Below, piece after piece: positions 35,768 through 46,487 of a stretch of DNA of 64,000 nt. Made by a program: the position numbers and the translations under genes. Numbering within the stretch: the stretch's first letter is position 1; each line of letters opens with the position of its first letter. The DNA comes from Photobacterium alginatilyticum (GTDB lineage: Bacteria > Pseudomonadota > Gammaproteobacteria > Enterobacterales > Vibrionaceae). The stretch lies in NCBI RefSeq assembly GCF_009910675.1, contig NZ_RSEJ01000014.1, positions 62,001 through 126,000 on the forward strand. The letters are read 5' to 3'. The notes below the pieces were generated by a model. It was not told where the DNA came from. It searched no databases and worked only from the letters and a program-made list of their open reading frames with translations.

Positions 35768-36580
35768 ATGCCTGAATTACCTGAAGTTGAAGTCAGCAGA
35801 ATGGGGATCACTCCTCATGTTACGGGCCATCGTGTGGCCGAAATCATTGTCCGTAATCCCAGGCTACGCTGGCCGGTGCCTGAAGAGATCCGCCAGATTG
35901 AAGGTCAGGTGATCCGCAGGGTCAGCCGGAGGGCGAAATACCTGTTGCTTGAAACGGATATCGGTTACGCCATTGTCCATTTAGGGATGTCGGGAAGCTT
36001 GCGCGTGCTGCCGGCCTCGGTGCCGCCAGAAAAGCATGACCATGTGGATCTGGTGCTGACGAGCGGCGAGGTTCTGAGATATAACGATCCGCGGCGGTTT
36101 GGCGCCTGGTTGTGGCAACAGCCTCTCAACGAAGAGCATACGGTGCTGAGCAAGCTCGGTCCCGAGCCTCTAAGTGATGCATTTACCGCTGATTACCTGT
36201 TTGACAGGGCGCAGGGAAAGCGAATGGCTATCAAGCAGTTTCTGATGGACAACCAGGTGGTGGTGGGCGTCGGGAACATTTATGCCAACGAGTCCCTGTT
36301 CAGTGCGGGGATCCATCCGAAAAGAGCGGCAGGCAAGATTTCCTTGCAACGGATGACAGTCCTGGTGGCCGAGGTGAAAGCTGTCCTGGCGTTTGCTATC
36401 GAGCAGGGCGGAACGACCCTGAAAGACTTCAAAAATGCCGACGGCAAGCCGGGCTATTTTGCCCAGGAGCTATTGGTGTACGGTAAGGGCGGCGAACCAT
36501 GCCCTCGCTGTGACAAGACACTGAGCGAGATGAAAATTGGCCAGCGGGCAACGGTCTATTGCTCTGACTGCCAGACATAA
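35768..36580 (+). CDS. mutM: Formamidopyrimidine-DNA glycosylase
   Basis: This 270-residue enzyme starts with the catalytic MPELPEVE (Pro and Glu at 2-3), has HLGMSGSLR and NDPRRFGAW, the helix-two-turn-helix [19 protein letters not shown], and a C-terminal zinc finger (CPRC and CSDC, about 246-269). It removes 8-oxoguanine and formamidopyrimidines from DNA by base excision. Confidence 0.97.
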   Translation: MPELPEVEVSRMGITPHVTGHRVAEIIVRNPRLRWPVPEEIRQIEGQVIRRVSRRAKYLLLETDIGYAIVHLGMSGSLRVLPASVPPEKHDHVDLVLTSGEVLRYNDPRRFGAWLWQQPLNEEHTVLSKLGPEPLSDAFTADYLFDRAQGKRMAIKQFLMDNQVVVGVGNIYANESLFSAGIHPKRAAGKISLQRMTVLVAEVKAVLAFAIEQGGTTLKDFKNADGKPGYFAQELLVYGKGGEPCPRCDKTLSEMKIGQRATVYCSDCQT

Positions 36581-36716
36581 CTGATGTGTTTGTCACCGGT
36601 TGGCTTTATTCATACCTTGGTACCATAGCGAAACAGTCAGTCTATCACTATGATTCAATGGTGATTGTATAGATTGAAGATGTGTCGTGTCGGCATATCT
36701 GCCGGGAAGGGAATAT

Positions 36717-37721
36717 ATGAAATATCTTGTCACGGGTGCTGCTGGGTTTATCGGCAGTGCGGTTTCTGAGCGTCTGTGCGCGCAGGGGCACGAGGTTATC
36801 GGAATCGATAATATCAATGATTATTATGATATAGACCTCAAGCTGGCGCGGCTGGATCGTATTCGTCATCCGGCCTTTCGTTTTATCAAAATGGATCTTG
36901 CTGATCGTGACGGGGTGGCTGGGTTGTTTGCCGATCATCATTTTGATCGGGTGATCCACCTTGCTGCGCAGGCCGGGGTACGCTATTCCATTGATAATCC
37001 GATGGCGTATGCCGACAGTAATCTAGTCGGGCACCTGACGATTCTCGAAGGCTGTCGCCGGCATAAAGTCCAGCATCTGGTGTATGCTTCCTCTAGTTCG
37101 GTATATGGCCTGAATCAGAAGATGCCGTTTGCGACGACGGACAGTGTTGATCATCCTATCTCGCTATATGCGGCAACCAAGAAATCCAACGAGCTGATGG
37201 CTCATACCTATTCCCACCTGTACGGTATCCCGACTACCGGTTTGCGCTTTTTTACCGTTTACGGCCCATGGGGCAGGCCAGATATGGCGCTGTTTAAGTT
37301 CACCAAGAAGATTGTTGATGGCGAGCCGATTGATATCTACAACCATGGTGATATGCGCCGTGACTTTACTTATATTGATGATATCGTCGAAGGGATTATC
37401 CGTATTCAGGATGTGATCCCGGCAAAGAATACTGACTGGACGGTTGAGGCGGGTACACCGGCAACTAGCTCGGCACCATACCGTGTCTACAATATTGGCC
37501 ATGGCAGCCCAGTGAAGCTGATGAATTTCATTGAGGCGCTGGAAGAAGCATTGGGTATCGAAGCCAGGAAAAATTTAATGCCGATGCAGCCGGGCGATGT
37601 GTATGCGACCTATGCGGATACGGAAGACTTGTTCAAGACCATTGATTATAAGCCGGCTGTGTCAGTGAGAGACGGGGTGAAGGCTTTTGTGGACTGGTAT
37701 AGGAAGTTTTATCTTGATTAG
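36717..37721 (+). CDS. UDP-glucuronate epimerase-like NAD-dependent sugar epimerase
   Basis: A 334-residue short-chain dehydrogenase/epimerase: the nucleotide-binding GAAGFIGSAVSERL, IHLAAQAGVRYSI, the active site SSSVYG and YAATKKSNELMAH (YxxxK), FTVYGPWGRPDMA, and HGDMRRDFTYIDDIV. It matches the UDP-glucuronate 4-epimerase group, which makes UDP-galacturonate for surface polysaccharides. The start is the ATG at 36717 after AAGGGAA; an upstream in-frame codon at 36687 is unlikely. It lies beside the LPS region and is followed by a terminator. Confidence 0.88.
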   Translation: MKYLVTGAAGFIGSAVSERLCAQGHEVIGIDNINDYYDIDLKLARLDRIRHPAFRFIKMDLADRDGVAGLFADHHFDRVIHLAAQAGVRYSIDNPMAYADSNLVGHLTILEGCRRHKVQHLVYASSSSVYGLNQKMPFATTDSVDHPISLYAATKKSNELMAHTYSHLYGIPTTGLRFFTVYGPWGRPDMALFKFTKKIVDGEPIDIYNHGDMRRDFTYIDDIVEGIIRIQDVIPAKNTDWTVEAGTPATSSAPYRVYNIGHGSPVKLMNFIEALEEALGIEARKNLMPMQPGDVYATYADTEDLFKTIDYKPAVSVRDGVKAFVDWYRKFYLD

Positions 37722-37756
37722 CCTGTGTCGCATTCGGTGATAGGGACAAAGACAAC

Positions 37757-37780
37757 AAAGGAGGCGAGCGCCTCCTTTTT
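37757..37780. terminator. Terminator between the epimerase gene and coaD
   Basis: AAAGGAGGCG / CGCCTCCTTT with a two-base loop and flanking T residues, between convergent genes. Confidence 0.8.
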
Positions 37781-37792
37781 GGTATATGGGCT

Positions 37793-38317
<525 letters not shown>

Positions 38318-38430
38318 TTATGCTATCAAAAAAGCAGCTGGCTGCTCCATCTTTCACGCCAATTGCTATGGTTAATTTTTCCCTATCTTGTATTATCCGG
38401 ACGGATTGGTTTTAGTTGGAACAAGGTGCT

Positions 38431-39462
38431 ATGAAGAAAGTTCTCGTTGTGCGAAATGATAAAATTGGCGATTTCATGCTGGCCTGGCCCAGTTTTGCGA
38501 TGCTCAAGCAATCACTGCCAGAGTGTCGGGTTACCGCTCTTGTTCCCAACTATACCGCGCCGGTTGCCAGACTTTGTCCGTGGATTGACGAGGTGATGAT
38601 CGATCCAACGGCAAAGTCGAGTAAGGCAGAGCAGGCTGAGCTGGTTTCGGATATCAAGCAACGAGGGTTTGATGCGGCAATTTGCCTGTTCTCGAATGGC
38701 TATAATGCCAAGTTACTCTGGAAGGCAGGGATCCCTTACCGCCTGGCACCGGCAACCAAGCTCGCACAGTTACTGTTCAACCGTCGCCTGAAGCAGCGCC
38801 GCTCCCGCTCGGAAAAGCCGGAGTTTGAGTACAATTTGGATTTGATCCGTTTCTTTCTGGCAGATAACCAGATCGACTGCCACGAGCCGCAGGGCCCTTA
38901 TCTGGCCTTTGACAAAGAGGTATTGGCGGCACAGAAAGAGAAGCTTATAGCACAGTTGGCTCTGGATAGCGGCAAACCATGGTGCTTTATCCACGTCGGC
39001 AGTGGCGGTTCGGCCAACAATCTGTCGCTGGCACAGTATGCCGAGTTGATTAAAGGCGTGGCAAAACAGCAGCATTGTGAATTTGTACTGACTGCCGGGC
39101 CGGGCGAGGAAGCGATGGCGGCGTCGCTGTATGCATTAATCAAGACAGAAGTGTCTGCCTATGTCTACGACAAGAACGACGGCCTGCAAGATTTCACCCG
39201 TTCTCTGGCATGTGCCGATCTGTTTATGGCCGGATCGACTGGCCCGCTGCATATCGCGGCTGCCCTTGATGTGCCGACGATGGGTTTCTTCCCGAGTAAG
39301 CGCTCAGCAACCCCGTTGCGGTGGAAGACACTGAACACGGCCGGACGTCATTTGGCATTCTGTCCGCCTGCCGGCAAGGAGCAGGAGACGGACATGAGAC
39401 TGATTGAGATTGAGGCGGTGCTGGAAGACGCTAAGCCTTGGGTGGCTCAGTACTGCTCCTGA
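38431..39462 (+). CDS. Glycosyltransferase family 9 (heptosyltransferase-like)
   Basis: This 343-residue protein starts [18 protein letters not shown], the donor-side signature of ADP-heptose LPS heptosyltransferases, and has [19 protein letters not shown] and [26 protein letters not shown], typical of GT9. It probably transfers a heptose or related sugar onto the LPS inner core at the cytoplasmic face. AAGGTG precedes the ATG at 38431. Its 3' end overlaps the 3' end of the convergent GT2 gene by 32 bases. The exact acceptor is unknown. Confidence 0.87.
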   Translation: MKKVLVVRNDKIGDFMLAWPSFAMLKQSLPECRVTALVPNYTAPVARLCPWIDEVMIDPTAKSSKAEQAELVSDIKQRGFDAAICLFSNGYNAKLLWKAGIPYRLAPATKLAQLLFNRRLKQRRSRSEKPEFEYNLDLIRFFLADNQIDCHEPQGPYLAFDKEVLAAQKEKLIAQLALDSGKPWCFIHVGSGGSANNLSLAQYAELIKGVAKQQHCEFVLTAGPGEEAMAASLYALIKTEVSAYVYDKNDGLQDFTRSLACADLFMAGSTGPLHIAAALDVPTMGFFPSKRSATPLRWKTLNTAGRHLAFCPPAGKEQETDMRLIEIEAVLEDAKPWVAQYCS

Positions 39463-40216
39463 TCCACAGATCGGCATATTTCACGAATGTGGAGTGTGCC
39501 GATAGAATCGATAGCAGGAAGCCCTGCTTGCCATCAAGAAAGCCCGCTCTAAGCACATACATTTTCAGGAAGCAGCCAATAGCGTGCAGCAGGCCCTGGC
39601 CGATGCTGCTGCGTTTGCCGCGCTTTTCCCGTTGCTCAGCCCAGGCTTTGGCATAGCCGGCCGATTTTACCAGATAGTGGTGTAAGTCGTTGTAGGTGAA
39701 GTGCAGCAGATCGCCTTGCAGCGGCTGTACTTTCATCTCCGGGGATAGCTCAACTTTCTCGTGTACCAGATCCTGGTTGTACTGTGTCAGCTTGGTCGGA
39801 TAGAGGCGGTTGACGCGATCCGGGTACCAGCCACAGTGGCGGATATAGCGGCCAAATACCCAGCTCAGACGAGGAATACTGTATACCGTATTGTCCTGAG
39901 GCGATGAGAGCACGTCCATGATGTTCTGCTGGAGCTCCGGAGTGACTCGCTCATCGGCATCTAGCCACAGGATGTAGTCAGACTCGACATGGCTCTGGGC
40001 CAGTCGGCGCTGGGGGCCGAATCCCGGCCATTCGGCATTGACGAAGAACTTGTCGGTATACTGACGGGCAATAGTCTCGGTATTGTCAGTACTTCCGGCA
40101 TCGAGTACAACAATCTCGTCTACCCAGCCTGAAACTGACTTCAGGCAGGCCTGTAAGTTATCGGCTTCATTTTTGACGATCAGCGCAACAGCAAGGGTCG
40201 GCTTAGTGGCACTCAT
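39431..40216 (-). CDS. Family 2 glycosyltransferase of the LPS core (WaaE/LgtF-like)
   Basis: A 261-residue GT-A enzyme with [47 protein letters not shown] (the DxD-like motif) and LVHEKVEL. This is the WaaE/LgtF type that adds beta-1,4-glucose to the first heptose of the LPS core in several genera. The start codon overlaps the stop of the upstream GT9 gene (ATGA), so the two are translationally coupled. Confidence 0.85.
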   Translation of the reverse strand: MSATKPTLAVALIVKNEADNLQACLKSVSGWVDEIVVLDAGSTDNTETIARQYTDKFFVNAEWPGFGPQRRLAQSHVESDYILWLDADERVTPELQQNIMDVLSSPQDNTVYSIPRLSWVFGRYIRHCGWYPDRVNRLYPTKLTQYNQDLVHEKVELSPEMKVQPLQGDLLHFTYNDLHHYLVKSAGYAKAWAEQREKRGKRSSIGQGLLHAIGCFLKMYVLRAGFLDGKQGFLLSILSAHSTFVKYADLWIRSSTEPPKA

Positions 40217-41283
40217 TGTGTCTCCTTAAGGATATGAAAATCAGATAGGGCTTTGTCGAGCATGGTAATAACGGCTTCGGCACGAATGCGCTGCATAGCA
40301 TCAGGATCTTTGACCCGGCTTCGCCAGGACAGTTCGCTTAACTGTTTACCCGTTTCTGCCTCAATGGCTTCCTGGTAGGCGCTGACAACGTAATCCAGGT
40401 AACGGTAGGGACCAGTTCGCTTCGGGTTGTGATGGGCGTAAAGGCCAATAACCGGTGTGTTGGTGGCAACGGCCATATGGGCCGGGCCGGTATCGGGCGC
40501 AATCACCAGCTTTGCCTCTGCCAACAAGGCAAGCATTTGTTTCAGACTGCTCTTTCCGACCAGGTTGGTCAGCGGCACGCTGCTCTGTTGGCAGACCTGC
40601 TCGGCCAGCTGTATTTCGACCTCTGCCGGACTGCCGGCCAAAATGACTTTCATTCCCCTGGCGGCCGCATGCTCGGCAACCTTTGCGTAGCCAGCGGCAG
40701 TCCAGTTTTTGAATGCTTTGCTGGCGGCAGGCACGATAACCAGTACTGGCGTTGAATCTGAGTATTGCTTGGCCCAGTCTTGGTCAGCCTGAGAGAGTTC
40801 AAGTTCCCAACGGGGATGGATATTTTCAATGCCTATGGTCTGGGCAAAGGCCATAAACCCATCGAGCACATGGGGAGAGTCTGGTGATGTTACCGGGGTA
40901 TTAATGAACCAGTTTTGCAGATCACTGCTTCGGGTTTTATCAAAACCGAGACGGTATTTTGCCCGGATCCCCAGGCTGGCAATGCTGGCTCTTAGTGCGG
41001 TTTGCAAGTGCAGCAGTGCATCGAATCGTTCGCCGCGAAGCTGTTGCCATAACTGCCTATAGCCTTTCCATCCCTGCTTTTTGTCAAAGGGAATGACACG
41101 CACGCCGGGTAAATCACCCAGCAGCTGCGCTTCCGCCTTGCCCATGATCCACGTAATTTTTGTTGAGGGCCATTGGCGCTGTATCGCCTGAACCATGGCA
41201 CAGGTATTGCAGGCATCGCCGATAGCGGAAAGACGGAGGACACATAATGAAGACGGAGGGGACGAAAATAGGGCCATATACAA
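40213..41283 (-). CDS. Glycosyltransferase family 9, probable LPS heptosyltransferase
   Basis: A protein of about 354-356 residues with [20 protein letters not shown] at the start, [22 protein letters not shown] and [34 protein letters not shown]. The C-terminal half is the donor site of GT9 enzymes. It probably adds heptose to the inner core. The start may be the ATG two codons in (41277). It is divergent from the Kdo kinase gene and overlaps the WaaE-like gene. Confidence 0.86.
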   Translation of the reverse strand: MYMALFSSPPSSLCVLRLSAIGDACNTCAMVQAIQRQWPSTKITWIMGKAEAQLLGDLPGVRVIPFDKKQGWKGYRQLWQQLRGERFDALLHLQTALRASIASLGIRAKYRLGFDKTRSSDLQNWFINTPVTSPDSPHVLDGFMAFAQTIGIENIHPRWELELSQADQDWAKQYSDSTPVLVIVPAASKAFKNWTAAGYAKVAEHAAARGMKVILAGSPAEVEIQLAEQVCQQSSVPLTNLVGKSSLKQMLALLAEAKLVIAPDTGPAHMAVATNTPVIGLYAHHNPKRTGPYRYLDYVVSAYQEAIEAETGKQLSELSWRSRVKDPDAMQRIRAEAVITMLDKALSDFHILKETQ

Positions 41284-41355
41284 TTGCTCTGGAACTCATT
41301 AACCTGCATTATGCAGCTGGGATTTAAAATTGTAAAACGACTCATCTTAACGATT

Positions 41356-42060
41356 ATGCAAGTATTGTCACTTAATGGAAGCCGGATCTGGTTTGATGAT
41401 TCGCTACTTAAAACAGAGCCGGCACGCTGCTTTGATCCAAATTACTGGCAGCAACAGGGCGCGATTACCGGGCAAGCCAGCGGTCGTGGCACGACATACT
41501 TTATTTCTACTCCCCAGTTACCGATGGCTTTGCGTCATTATTGGCGTGGGGGATTATTGGGAAAGTTGGTGAAAGATCAGTATTTCTTTACCGGCTGGGA
41601 AAAGACACGTTGTGCTGAAGAGATCAAGTTGTTGCAACTCTTGGCTGAGGGTGGTGTCAGAGTGCCGAGGCCGGTGGCTGCCAGGGCAGTAAGGCGTGGC
41701 CTGATATACCGGGCCGATATTCTCACCGAGCAGGTTGCCAATGCCAGGGATCTGGTCGCTGTGCTGCAACAGAGAAAGCTATCTGAAAGCGAGTGGCGGG
41801 ACATCGGGTTGTTAATTGGGAAAATGCATACCTTGCAGGTATGTCACACCGATTTGAATATACATAATATATTATTGGACGATAAGGGACAGTTCTGGCT
41901 TATCGACTTTGACAAGTGCTATCAGAGCAAGGGTGACAAGTGGAAACAAAGTAACCTTGAGCGTTTGCAACGCTCATTGAGGAAAGAGGTACAGCGGTTT
42001 TCTATAATGTGGGATGAGAGCGAATGGAATTGGCTATATAACAGCTATAAAGAAAGTTAA
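41356..42060 (+). CDS. kdkA: 3-deoxy-D-manno-octulosonic acid kinase
   Basis: This protein of 234 residues has the small-kinase fold of KdkA: RGTTYFISTPQLPMALRHYWRGGL, YFFTGWEKTRCAEEI, ARAVRRGLIYRADILTE, and the catalytic loop CHTDLNIHNILL, then FWLIDFDKCY (DFD for metal). KdkA phosphorylates the single Kdo of lipid A in Vibrio and Haemophilus. The ORF is open 24 codons further upstream, but the ATG at 41356 gives the expected N-terminus. A convincing ribosome site was not seen. Confidence 0.9.
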   Translation: MQVLSLNGSRIWFDDSLLKTEPARCFDPNYWQQQGAITGQASGRGTTYFISTPQLPMALRHYWRGGLLGKLVKDQYFFTGWEKTRCAEEIKLLQLLAEGGVRVPRPVAARAVRRGLIYRADILTEQVANARDLVAVLQQRKLSESEWRDIGLLIGKMHTLQVCHTDLNIHNILLDDKGQFWLIDFDKCYQSKGDKWKQSNLERLQRSLRKEVQRFSIMWDESEWNWLYNSYKES

Positions 42061-42115
42061 ATACTCTTGAAAAGTGAATATTTTTTGACGTGATTAGAAG
42101 ATAGAAAGTGAAACT

Positions 42116-42916
42116 ATGAATGCAGTTATTTTATTGGTTAACCGGTTAAGCAAAGTGATTGGCAACATCTGTAAGTTGCTCTCGTATCCATTCCATTTGT
42201 TATTCCCTAAAAAGAGGTTTGAAATACCGTCATATTCGCGAGCTAAGGTATTATCAAGCAAAACCTCTGACATCCCGAAAGTGATCTGGCAAACCAATTT
42301 TTCGAACAAATCTACGCTGCCTGTATATCTTAATTACTTGTTTAATCGCCTGATGTCACTGGATCATGACTACTATTATGTCGGCAATGAGGGGATTGAA
42401 GAGTTTATCAGAGAGAACGCTTCGGAAGAGGTCTATGAGTGTTATAAAAGGATTAATGATGGTGCGGCAAAGGCGGATTTGTGGCGATTAGTTGTCCTCA
42501 ATATTAAAGGTGGTGTATATCTTGATATTGATGCCAACCTGGTTTGGCCTTTGTCAAAAATCACTCAAGGCCAAAGCCAAATATTTATTAAAAATAAACA
42601 AGATAGCCAAATCACCAATTTTTTTCTGGCAACGGCGCCCAATAACCCTATCTATCAGAAAACAATCGACCTTATTGTCGACAATATAAAAAACAGAGAC
42701 GAAACCAAGGGAGTCTACTCAACCACAGGCCCGCAAGTGCTGAGTGATGCTCTGGAAGGCGAAGAAGGTGTTGAGTTCAGAAGTTACCGCTACACCTGTA
42801 TTCAGGGGAGCTTTACCAATGAGCACTTCCAGTACCTTGATAAGCCAAGAGGCAAGTGGATACATACTGCACCAGAAGATTTGATCAAGGACGAGAACAC
42901 AGAATCGAAAGATTAA
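42116..42916 (+). CDS. DXD-motif glycosyltransferase (GT32-like)
   Basis: A 266-residue protein with IPKVIWQTNFSNKS and AKADLWRLVVLNIKGGVYLDID, the DxD sugar-binding motif of the GT32/capsule family. The first 25 residues are hydrophobic and may associate with the membrane. It is more AT-rich than its neighbours, as expected of a variable LPS gene. The sugar and acceptor are unknown. A perfect hairpin terminator follows. Confidence 0.78.
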   Translation: MNAVILLVNRLSKVIGNICKLLSYPFHLLFPKKRFEIPSYSRAKVLSSKTSDIPKVIWQTNFSNKSTLPVYLNYLFNRLMSLDHDYYYVGNEGIEEFIRENASEEVYECYKRINDGAAKADLWRLVVLNIKGGVYLDIDANLVWPLSKITQGQSQIFIKNKQDSQITNFFLATAPNNPIYQKTIDLIVDNIKNRDETKGVYSTTGPQVLSDALEGEEGVEFRSYRYTCIQGSFTNEHFQYLDKPRGKWIHTAPEDLIKDENTESKD

Positions 42917-42938
42917 TGACTTGTTGACGTATAGAAAG

Positions 42939-42972
42939 AATGCTCAGTCCTTTGCGGAAAGGACTGAGCATT
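42939..42972. terminator. Perfect 15-bp hairpin between convergent LPS genes
   Basis: AATGCTCAGTCCTTT pairs with AAAGGACTGAGCATT around the four-base loop GCGG. It lies between the GT32-like gene and waaA and can act both ways. Confidence 0.75.
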
Positions 42973-42977
42973 GTTCG

Positions 42978-44252
42978 TTAATGGCTGAGCACAGCTTTTA
43001 GATTGCTTATCGTTTTTTCAATCGCGCCCTGGTTCAACTCCACCACCTGTAGAGCTTGCTGCCCAGTTTCTTCTCGCGATACTTCATCTTTGAACCAGGC
43101 TATGAGCTGGGCGGCTATTTCCTTGCTGTCCTGGCAAACCACACATCCATTGTTCTTGAGGAGCTGCTGGGTGATATCCGTGAAGTTGAAATAGCTGGGA
43201 CCGGTGATAATGGGTTTGCTCAGCGCAGCCGGTTCAAGCAGGTTATGCCCGCCTACTTTATCTCCCAGTAAACTACCGCCGATGAAGGCAATATCAGCAG
43301 CCGCTAACATGACTAACATCTCGCCCATGGTATCACCCAGATAGATATCGCATTGATCGGGTACCTGATCTGTTGCCTCGGTACGGCGAACAACCGTCAG
43401 GCCGCTTGAGCGACAGAGATCGGCGACTTCAGCGAAGCGCTCGGGATGGCGGGGCACCAGGATCAATAGTGAATCAGGTATTTCCGCTCTGACTTGGCTA
43501 AAGGCGTCGAGCAGTTGTTCGTCCTCTCCGCGATGGGTACTGGCTGCAATCCAGATGGGGCGCTGCTGTCCGAGAAGCTGGCGGAGTTGGCTGCCATTAT
43601 CGTGGATCTCCTGATTGACCGAGATATCAAACTTTATCGAGCCGGTAACGGCAACCTGGTTTTCACTCAATCCGAGTTGCACAAAACGCTCGGCATCATC
43701 TTTGTGTTGGCACAGAAGGTGGTCAAGGTTGTTTTTAACGATATCAAAGAGAGGCTGCACTTTTTGGTATCGTTGACAGGAACGCTCCGAAAGCCGGGCA
43801 TTGAGTACATAGACGGGGAGTCCGGCTCGTTTGGCCTGGGCAAGCGTATTTGGCCATAGCTCTGTTTCCATAATGAGCAGAGCCTTAGGTTTTGCCACTC
43901 GAAGGAAGCGTTTTATGGCCCAGCTAAAGTCAAGGGGCATATAGCGATGCTCAATACGCCCCGAGAGTTTCTCTGCCTGCGCGGCACCCGTGCTGGTGGT
44001 TGTGGTGATCAAAATGGCTTGATCTGGGTAATCGCGTTGAATTGCTTTGATAAGCTGCGTTGCCGCGATGACTTCACCAACAGAAACCGCATGTATCCAA
44101 ACCGGGTTGTTGTGCTGCAAAGGCGGACATTGGCCAAAGTGCTCACGCCAGCGTGAGCCGTAGGCCGGTTTGTCATCCTGCGATTTGTATAACTTCTTCA
44201 GAAAGAATGGTGTCGCAAGATACAGTAAGATTGAATACAGGCTGCGAATCAT
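42978..44252 (-). CDS. waaA: Kdo transferase WaaA
   Basis: A 424-residue GT30 enzyme with an N-terminal membrane anchor (RSLYSILLYLATPFFLKKLY), PVWIHAVSVGEVIAATQLIKA, LLIMETELWPN, AASTHRGEDEQLLDAF, and GGSLLGDKVGGHNLLEPAA. It transfers Kdo to lipid IVA. With a Kdo kinase present in the same cluster, it may be monofunctional, as in Haemophilus and Vibrio. It follows waaF by 13 bases. Confidence 0.95.
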   Translation of the reverse strand: MIRSLYSILLYLATPFFLKKLYKSQDDKPAYGSRWREHFGQCPPLQHNNPVWIHAVSVGEVIAATQLIKAIQRDYPDQAILITTTTSTGAAQAEKLSGRIEHRYMPLDFSWAIKRFLRVAKPKALLIMETELWPNTLAQAKRAGLPVYVLNARLSERSCQRYQKVQPLFDIVKNNLDHLLCQHKDDAERFVQLGLSENQVAVTGSIKFDISVNQEIHDNGSQLRQLLGQQRPIWIAASTHRGEDEQLLDAFSQVRAEIPDSLLILVPRHPERFAEVADLCRSSGLTVVRRTEATDQVPDQCDIYLGDTMGEMLVMLAAADIAFIGGSLLGDKVGGHNLLEPAALSKPIITGPSYFNFTDITQQLLKNNGCVVCQDSKEIAAQLIAWFKDEVSREETGQQALQVVELNQGAIEKTISNLKAVLSH

Positions 44253-44265
44253 GGATGTAGACCTA

Positions 44266-45294
44266 TTATGAAGAAAGCTTGCCGATGGCCTCTATGACAC
44301 GTGACGGTGGCAGTTCATTGAGACATTTCAAGTGGCCGAATGGACACTCTCGCTTGAAACACGGACGACAGCTGATATCGGTATGCACGATTTCTACCTG
44401 TTGTGAAAGCGGCGGTGTGTAATCCGGTGAGGTAGAGCCATACACGGCGATAATCTTGGTACCGACAGCCGCGGCGATATGCATTAAGCCTGAATCATTG
44501 CTGATCACGATATCACAACTTGCCAGTAGATCGACGGCTTCAACCAGTTGTGTTTTTCCTGCCAGATTGGCACAGTGCTGACGCAGCTCAGGAGCAATTT
44601 GTTGCTGGATATCCGACGTGACAGCCTGGTCTTTATTCGAACCAAATAGCCATACCTGATAGCCTTGTTGGATCATTTCGCTGGCAACTTGTGCAAAATA
44701 CTTGTCAGGCCAGCGCTTGGCCGGGCCAAACTCGGCACCTGGGCACATTCCGATTATCGGACGGGTTAAATCAAGGCCAAGTGTTTCAACACAGTGCTGT
44801 TGTGATGCACTGTCGACGAGTAGTTTCGGTTGGGGGATAGCGGATAGGCTGCTGCTGTCACGCATATCTTGCTTTTGGTAGGCCAGGGCACAGTAGCGCT
44901 CGACCATCAGGCCAAAGTCTTTTTTATTTGTTCGGATATCATTGAGCAGCCCATAGCGCGACTCGCCCTTCCATCCGGTACGAGACGGAATGCCCGCGAA
45001 TAAAGGGATTAAGGCTGACTTAGCTGAATTGGGAAGCACATAGGCATGGGTGTACTGCGCTTTACGCAGTTTCTTGCCGAGCTGGTAACGCCCTTTGAGA
45101 TTGAACTCACCGTGGCCGATCGGCATCTCGATGGCATTGTCGATCTCGGGCATACGTTCCAAAATAGGTCGACACCAAGCCGGTGCCATGACGTCAATTA
45201 ATGCATTAGGGTGTTGTTGTTTCAGGCTGATATATAATGCTTGGGACATTACCATATCGCCCACCCAAGATGGGCCTATAATCAGAATTTTCAT
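44266..45294 (-). CDS. waaF: LPS heptosyltransferase II
   Basis: The protein (342 residues) reads MKILIIGPSWVGDMVMSQAL, then DVMAPAWCRPILERMPEID, CPGAEFGPAKRWP and SNDSGLMHIAAAVGTKIIAVYGSTSPDYTPPL, matching WaaF throughout. It adds the second heptose of the LPS inner core from ADP-L-glycero-D-manno-heptose. The frame opens three codons earlier, but the E. coli alignment supports 45294. It is cotranscribed with waaA. Confidence 0.96.
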   Translation of the reverse strand: MKILIIGPSWVGDMVMSQALYISLKQQHPNALIDVMAPAWCRPILERMPEIDNAIEMPIGHGEFNLKGRYQLGKKLRKAQYTHAYVLPNSAKSALIPLFAGIPSRTGWKGESRYGLLNDIRTNKKDFGLMVERYCALAYQKQDMRDSSSLSAIPQPKLLVDSASQQHCVETLGLDLTRPIIGMCPGAEFGPAKRWPDKYFAQVASEMIQQGYQVWLFGSNKDQAVTSDIQQQIAPELRQHCANLAGKTQLVEAVDLLASCDIVISNDSGLMHIAAAVGTKIIAVYGSTSPDYTPPLSQQVEIVHTDISCRPCFKRECPFGHLKCLNELPPSRVIEAIGKLSS

Positions 45295-45688
45295 TTTTAC
45301 CACCGAAGCCTGAAAGGCTATACATCAAATTGACAATTTAGGAAGTTTATATGGAATATCATATTTAATGAATGAATTTTTGCTCTTTCATCGAAGAGAA
45401 GCCTTTAGCTGGGGCTCATGGATGATTATTACAACCAGAAAATCGACTACTGGCATTATGATTATCTGCTTCGACGGTATTATTAATCATGACGGCCATT
45501 AAGAGTGGTGTATTTGGTACAAACCATACATCGTTACCTGCAGGGCAACGACAAAGCTAATCTTACGGTTGCATATTTGACTGTTTCATGAGTAATGATA
45601 GTTAATTCAGCTCCTCCTCAAACTTGGTCTACACGGTCAACTTTATTATAAGGTGAAAAGCTATGATAGCTTAGCGAGACAAGGCCAA
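45295..45688. other. Intergenic region upstream of waaF
   Basis: About 394 AT-rich bases with no ORF of recognisable family. They should hold the waaF-waaA promoter; none could be assigned. No JUMPstart/ops element was found. The region marks the switch from conserved core genes to the variable AT-rich block. Confidence 0.5.
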
Positions 45689-46246
45689 TTAACTAAAAGT
45701 AAGCTCTTCATCCCAATGGATATTGTCTTTTATTTCAACTGCAGGTACTCCAGCTGCTATTTTATTCTCTCCAATGTCTTTGGTCACAAGAGAGTTAATC
45801 CCTACAACAGAACCGTTGCCGATATTGCACCCTTTAAGAACAGTGACACTATCTGCTAGCCATACATGTTCGCCAATTATAATGTTCTTGGCTAGATTGA
45901 TTCTTTTGTCACCGCAGAAGATATCATGACCATCACTGGTCATTAATTTAATGTTTCTGGAAAACATCGAGTTTTTGCCAATGGAAATTAGTGTATCTTT
46001 CTCTCGTGATGAAAAATAACAGTTTTCACCAATAACACTGTTTTCCTCAAAGATAATAGAACAGTTGTTTCCATTTATTTCTATCTTTGAGCCTTTTATA
46101 TTCACGCCGTTTTTTATTATTAGTCTATTGTTGTTTCCTTTTATAGAAATGTCACATTTTCTAACTCTTGCTCCATTTGATATTGATACGGAGTTTGTTC
46201 CAGATAGTCTTACTCTATTTCTTATTTTAAAAAGGATATTTTTCAT
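45689..46246 (-). CDS. Left-handed beta-helix acyltransferase (WbbJ-like)
   Basis: The last 185 residues of a longer frame form a hexapeptide-repeat acetyltransferase: repeated I-G-x-N patterns through the middle, SDGHDIFCGDKRINLAKNII, then IGEHVWLADSVTVLKGCNIG and GSVVGINSLVTKDI, GVPAVEIKDNI. The His in SDGH is the usual catalytic base. It would O-acetylate a sugar of the LPS or O-antigen. The start is uncertain: the ATG at 46246 fits the family, while the frame opens at 46348. Confidence 0.82.
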   Translation of the reverse strand: MKNILFKIRNRVRLSGTNSVSISNGARVRKCDISIKGNNNRLIIKNGVNIKGSKIEINGNNCSIIFEENSVIGENCYFSSREKDTLISIGKNSMFSRNIKLMTSDGHDIFCGDKRINLAKNIIIGEHVWLADSVTVLKGCNIGNGSVVGINSLVTKDIGENKIAAGVPAVEIKDNIHWDEELTFS

Positions 46247-46447
46247 TGCTAAACAACCATATGTAAAATACGTTATATACTTATTATATGCTATACAGGT
46301 TTTTGGTAACAAGTTATTCTCATGGTTTTGAGAGGTGTAACAACTCATTATTATTGCTATGGATTAATTTGGTTGCCTTTGTTAAAGCCAAATTCAACTA
46401 GTTATTACATTTTAGCTCTATATTTAGGCGCTTGTAGTAATAAATGT

Positions 46448-46475
46448 CCTGCGGTATTTTTTGATATACCGCAGG
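46448..46475. terminator. Hairpin after the variable GT9 gene
   Basis: CCTGCGGTAT pairs with ATACCGCAGG around eight bases. It lies 13 bases beyond the stop of the GT9 gene. The T residues sit in the loop, so termination is less certain. Confidence 0.5.
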
Positions 46476-46487
46476 TTCAATTAAGTG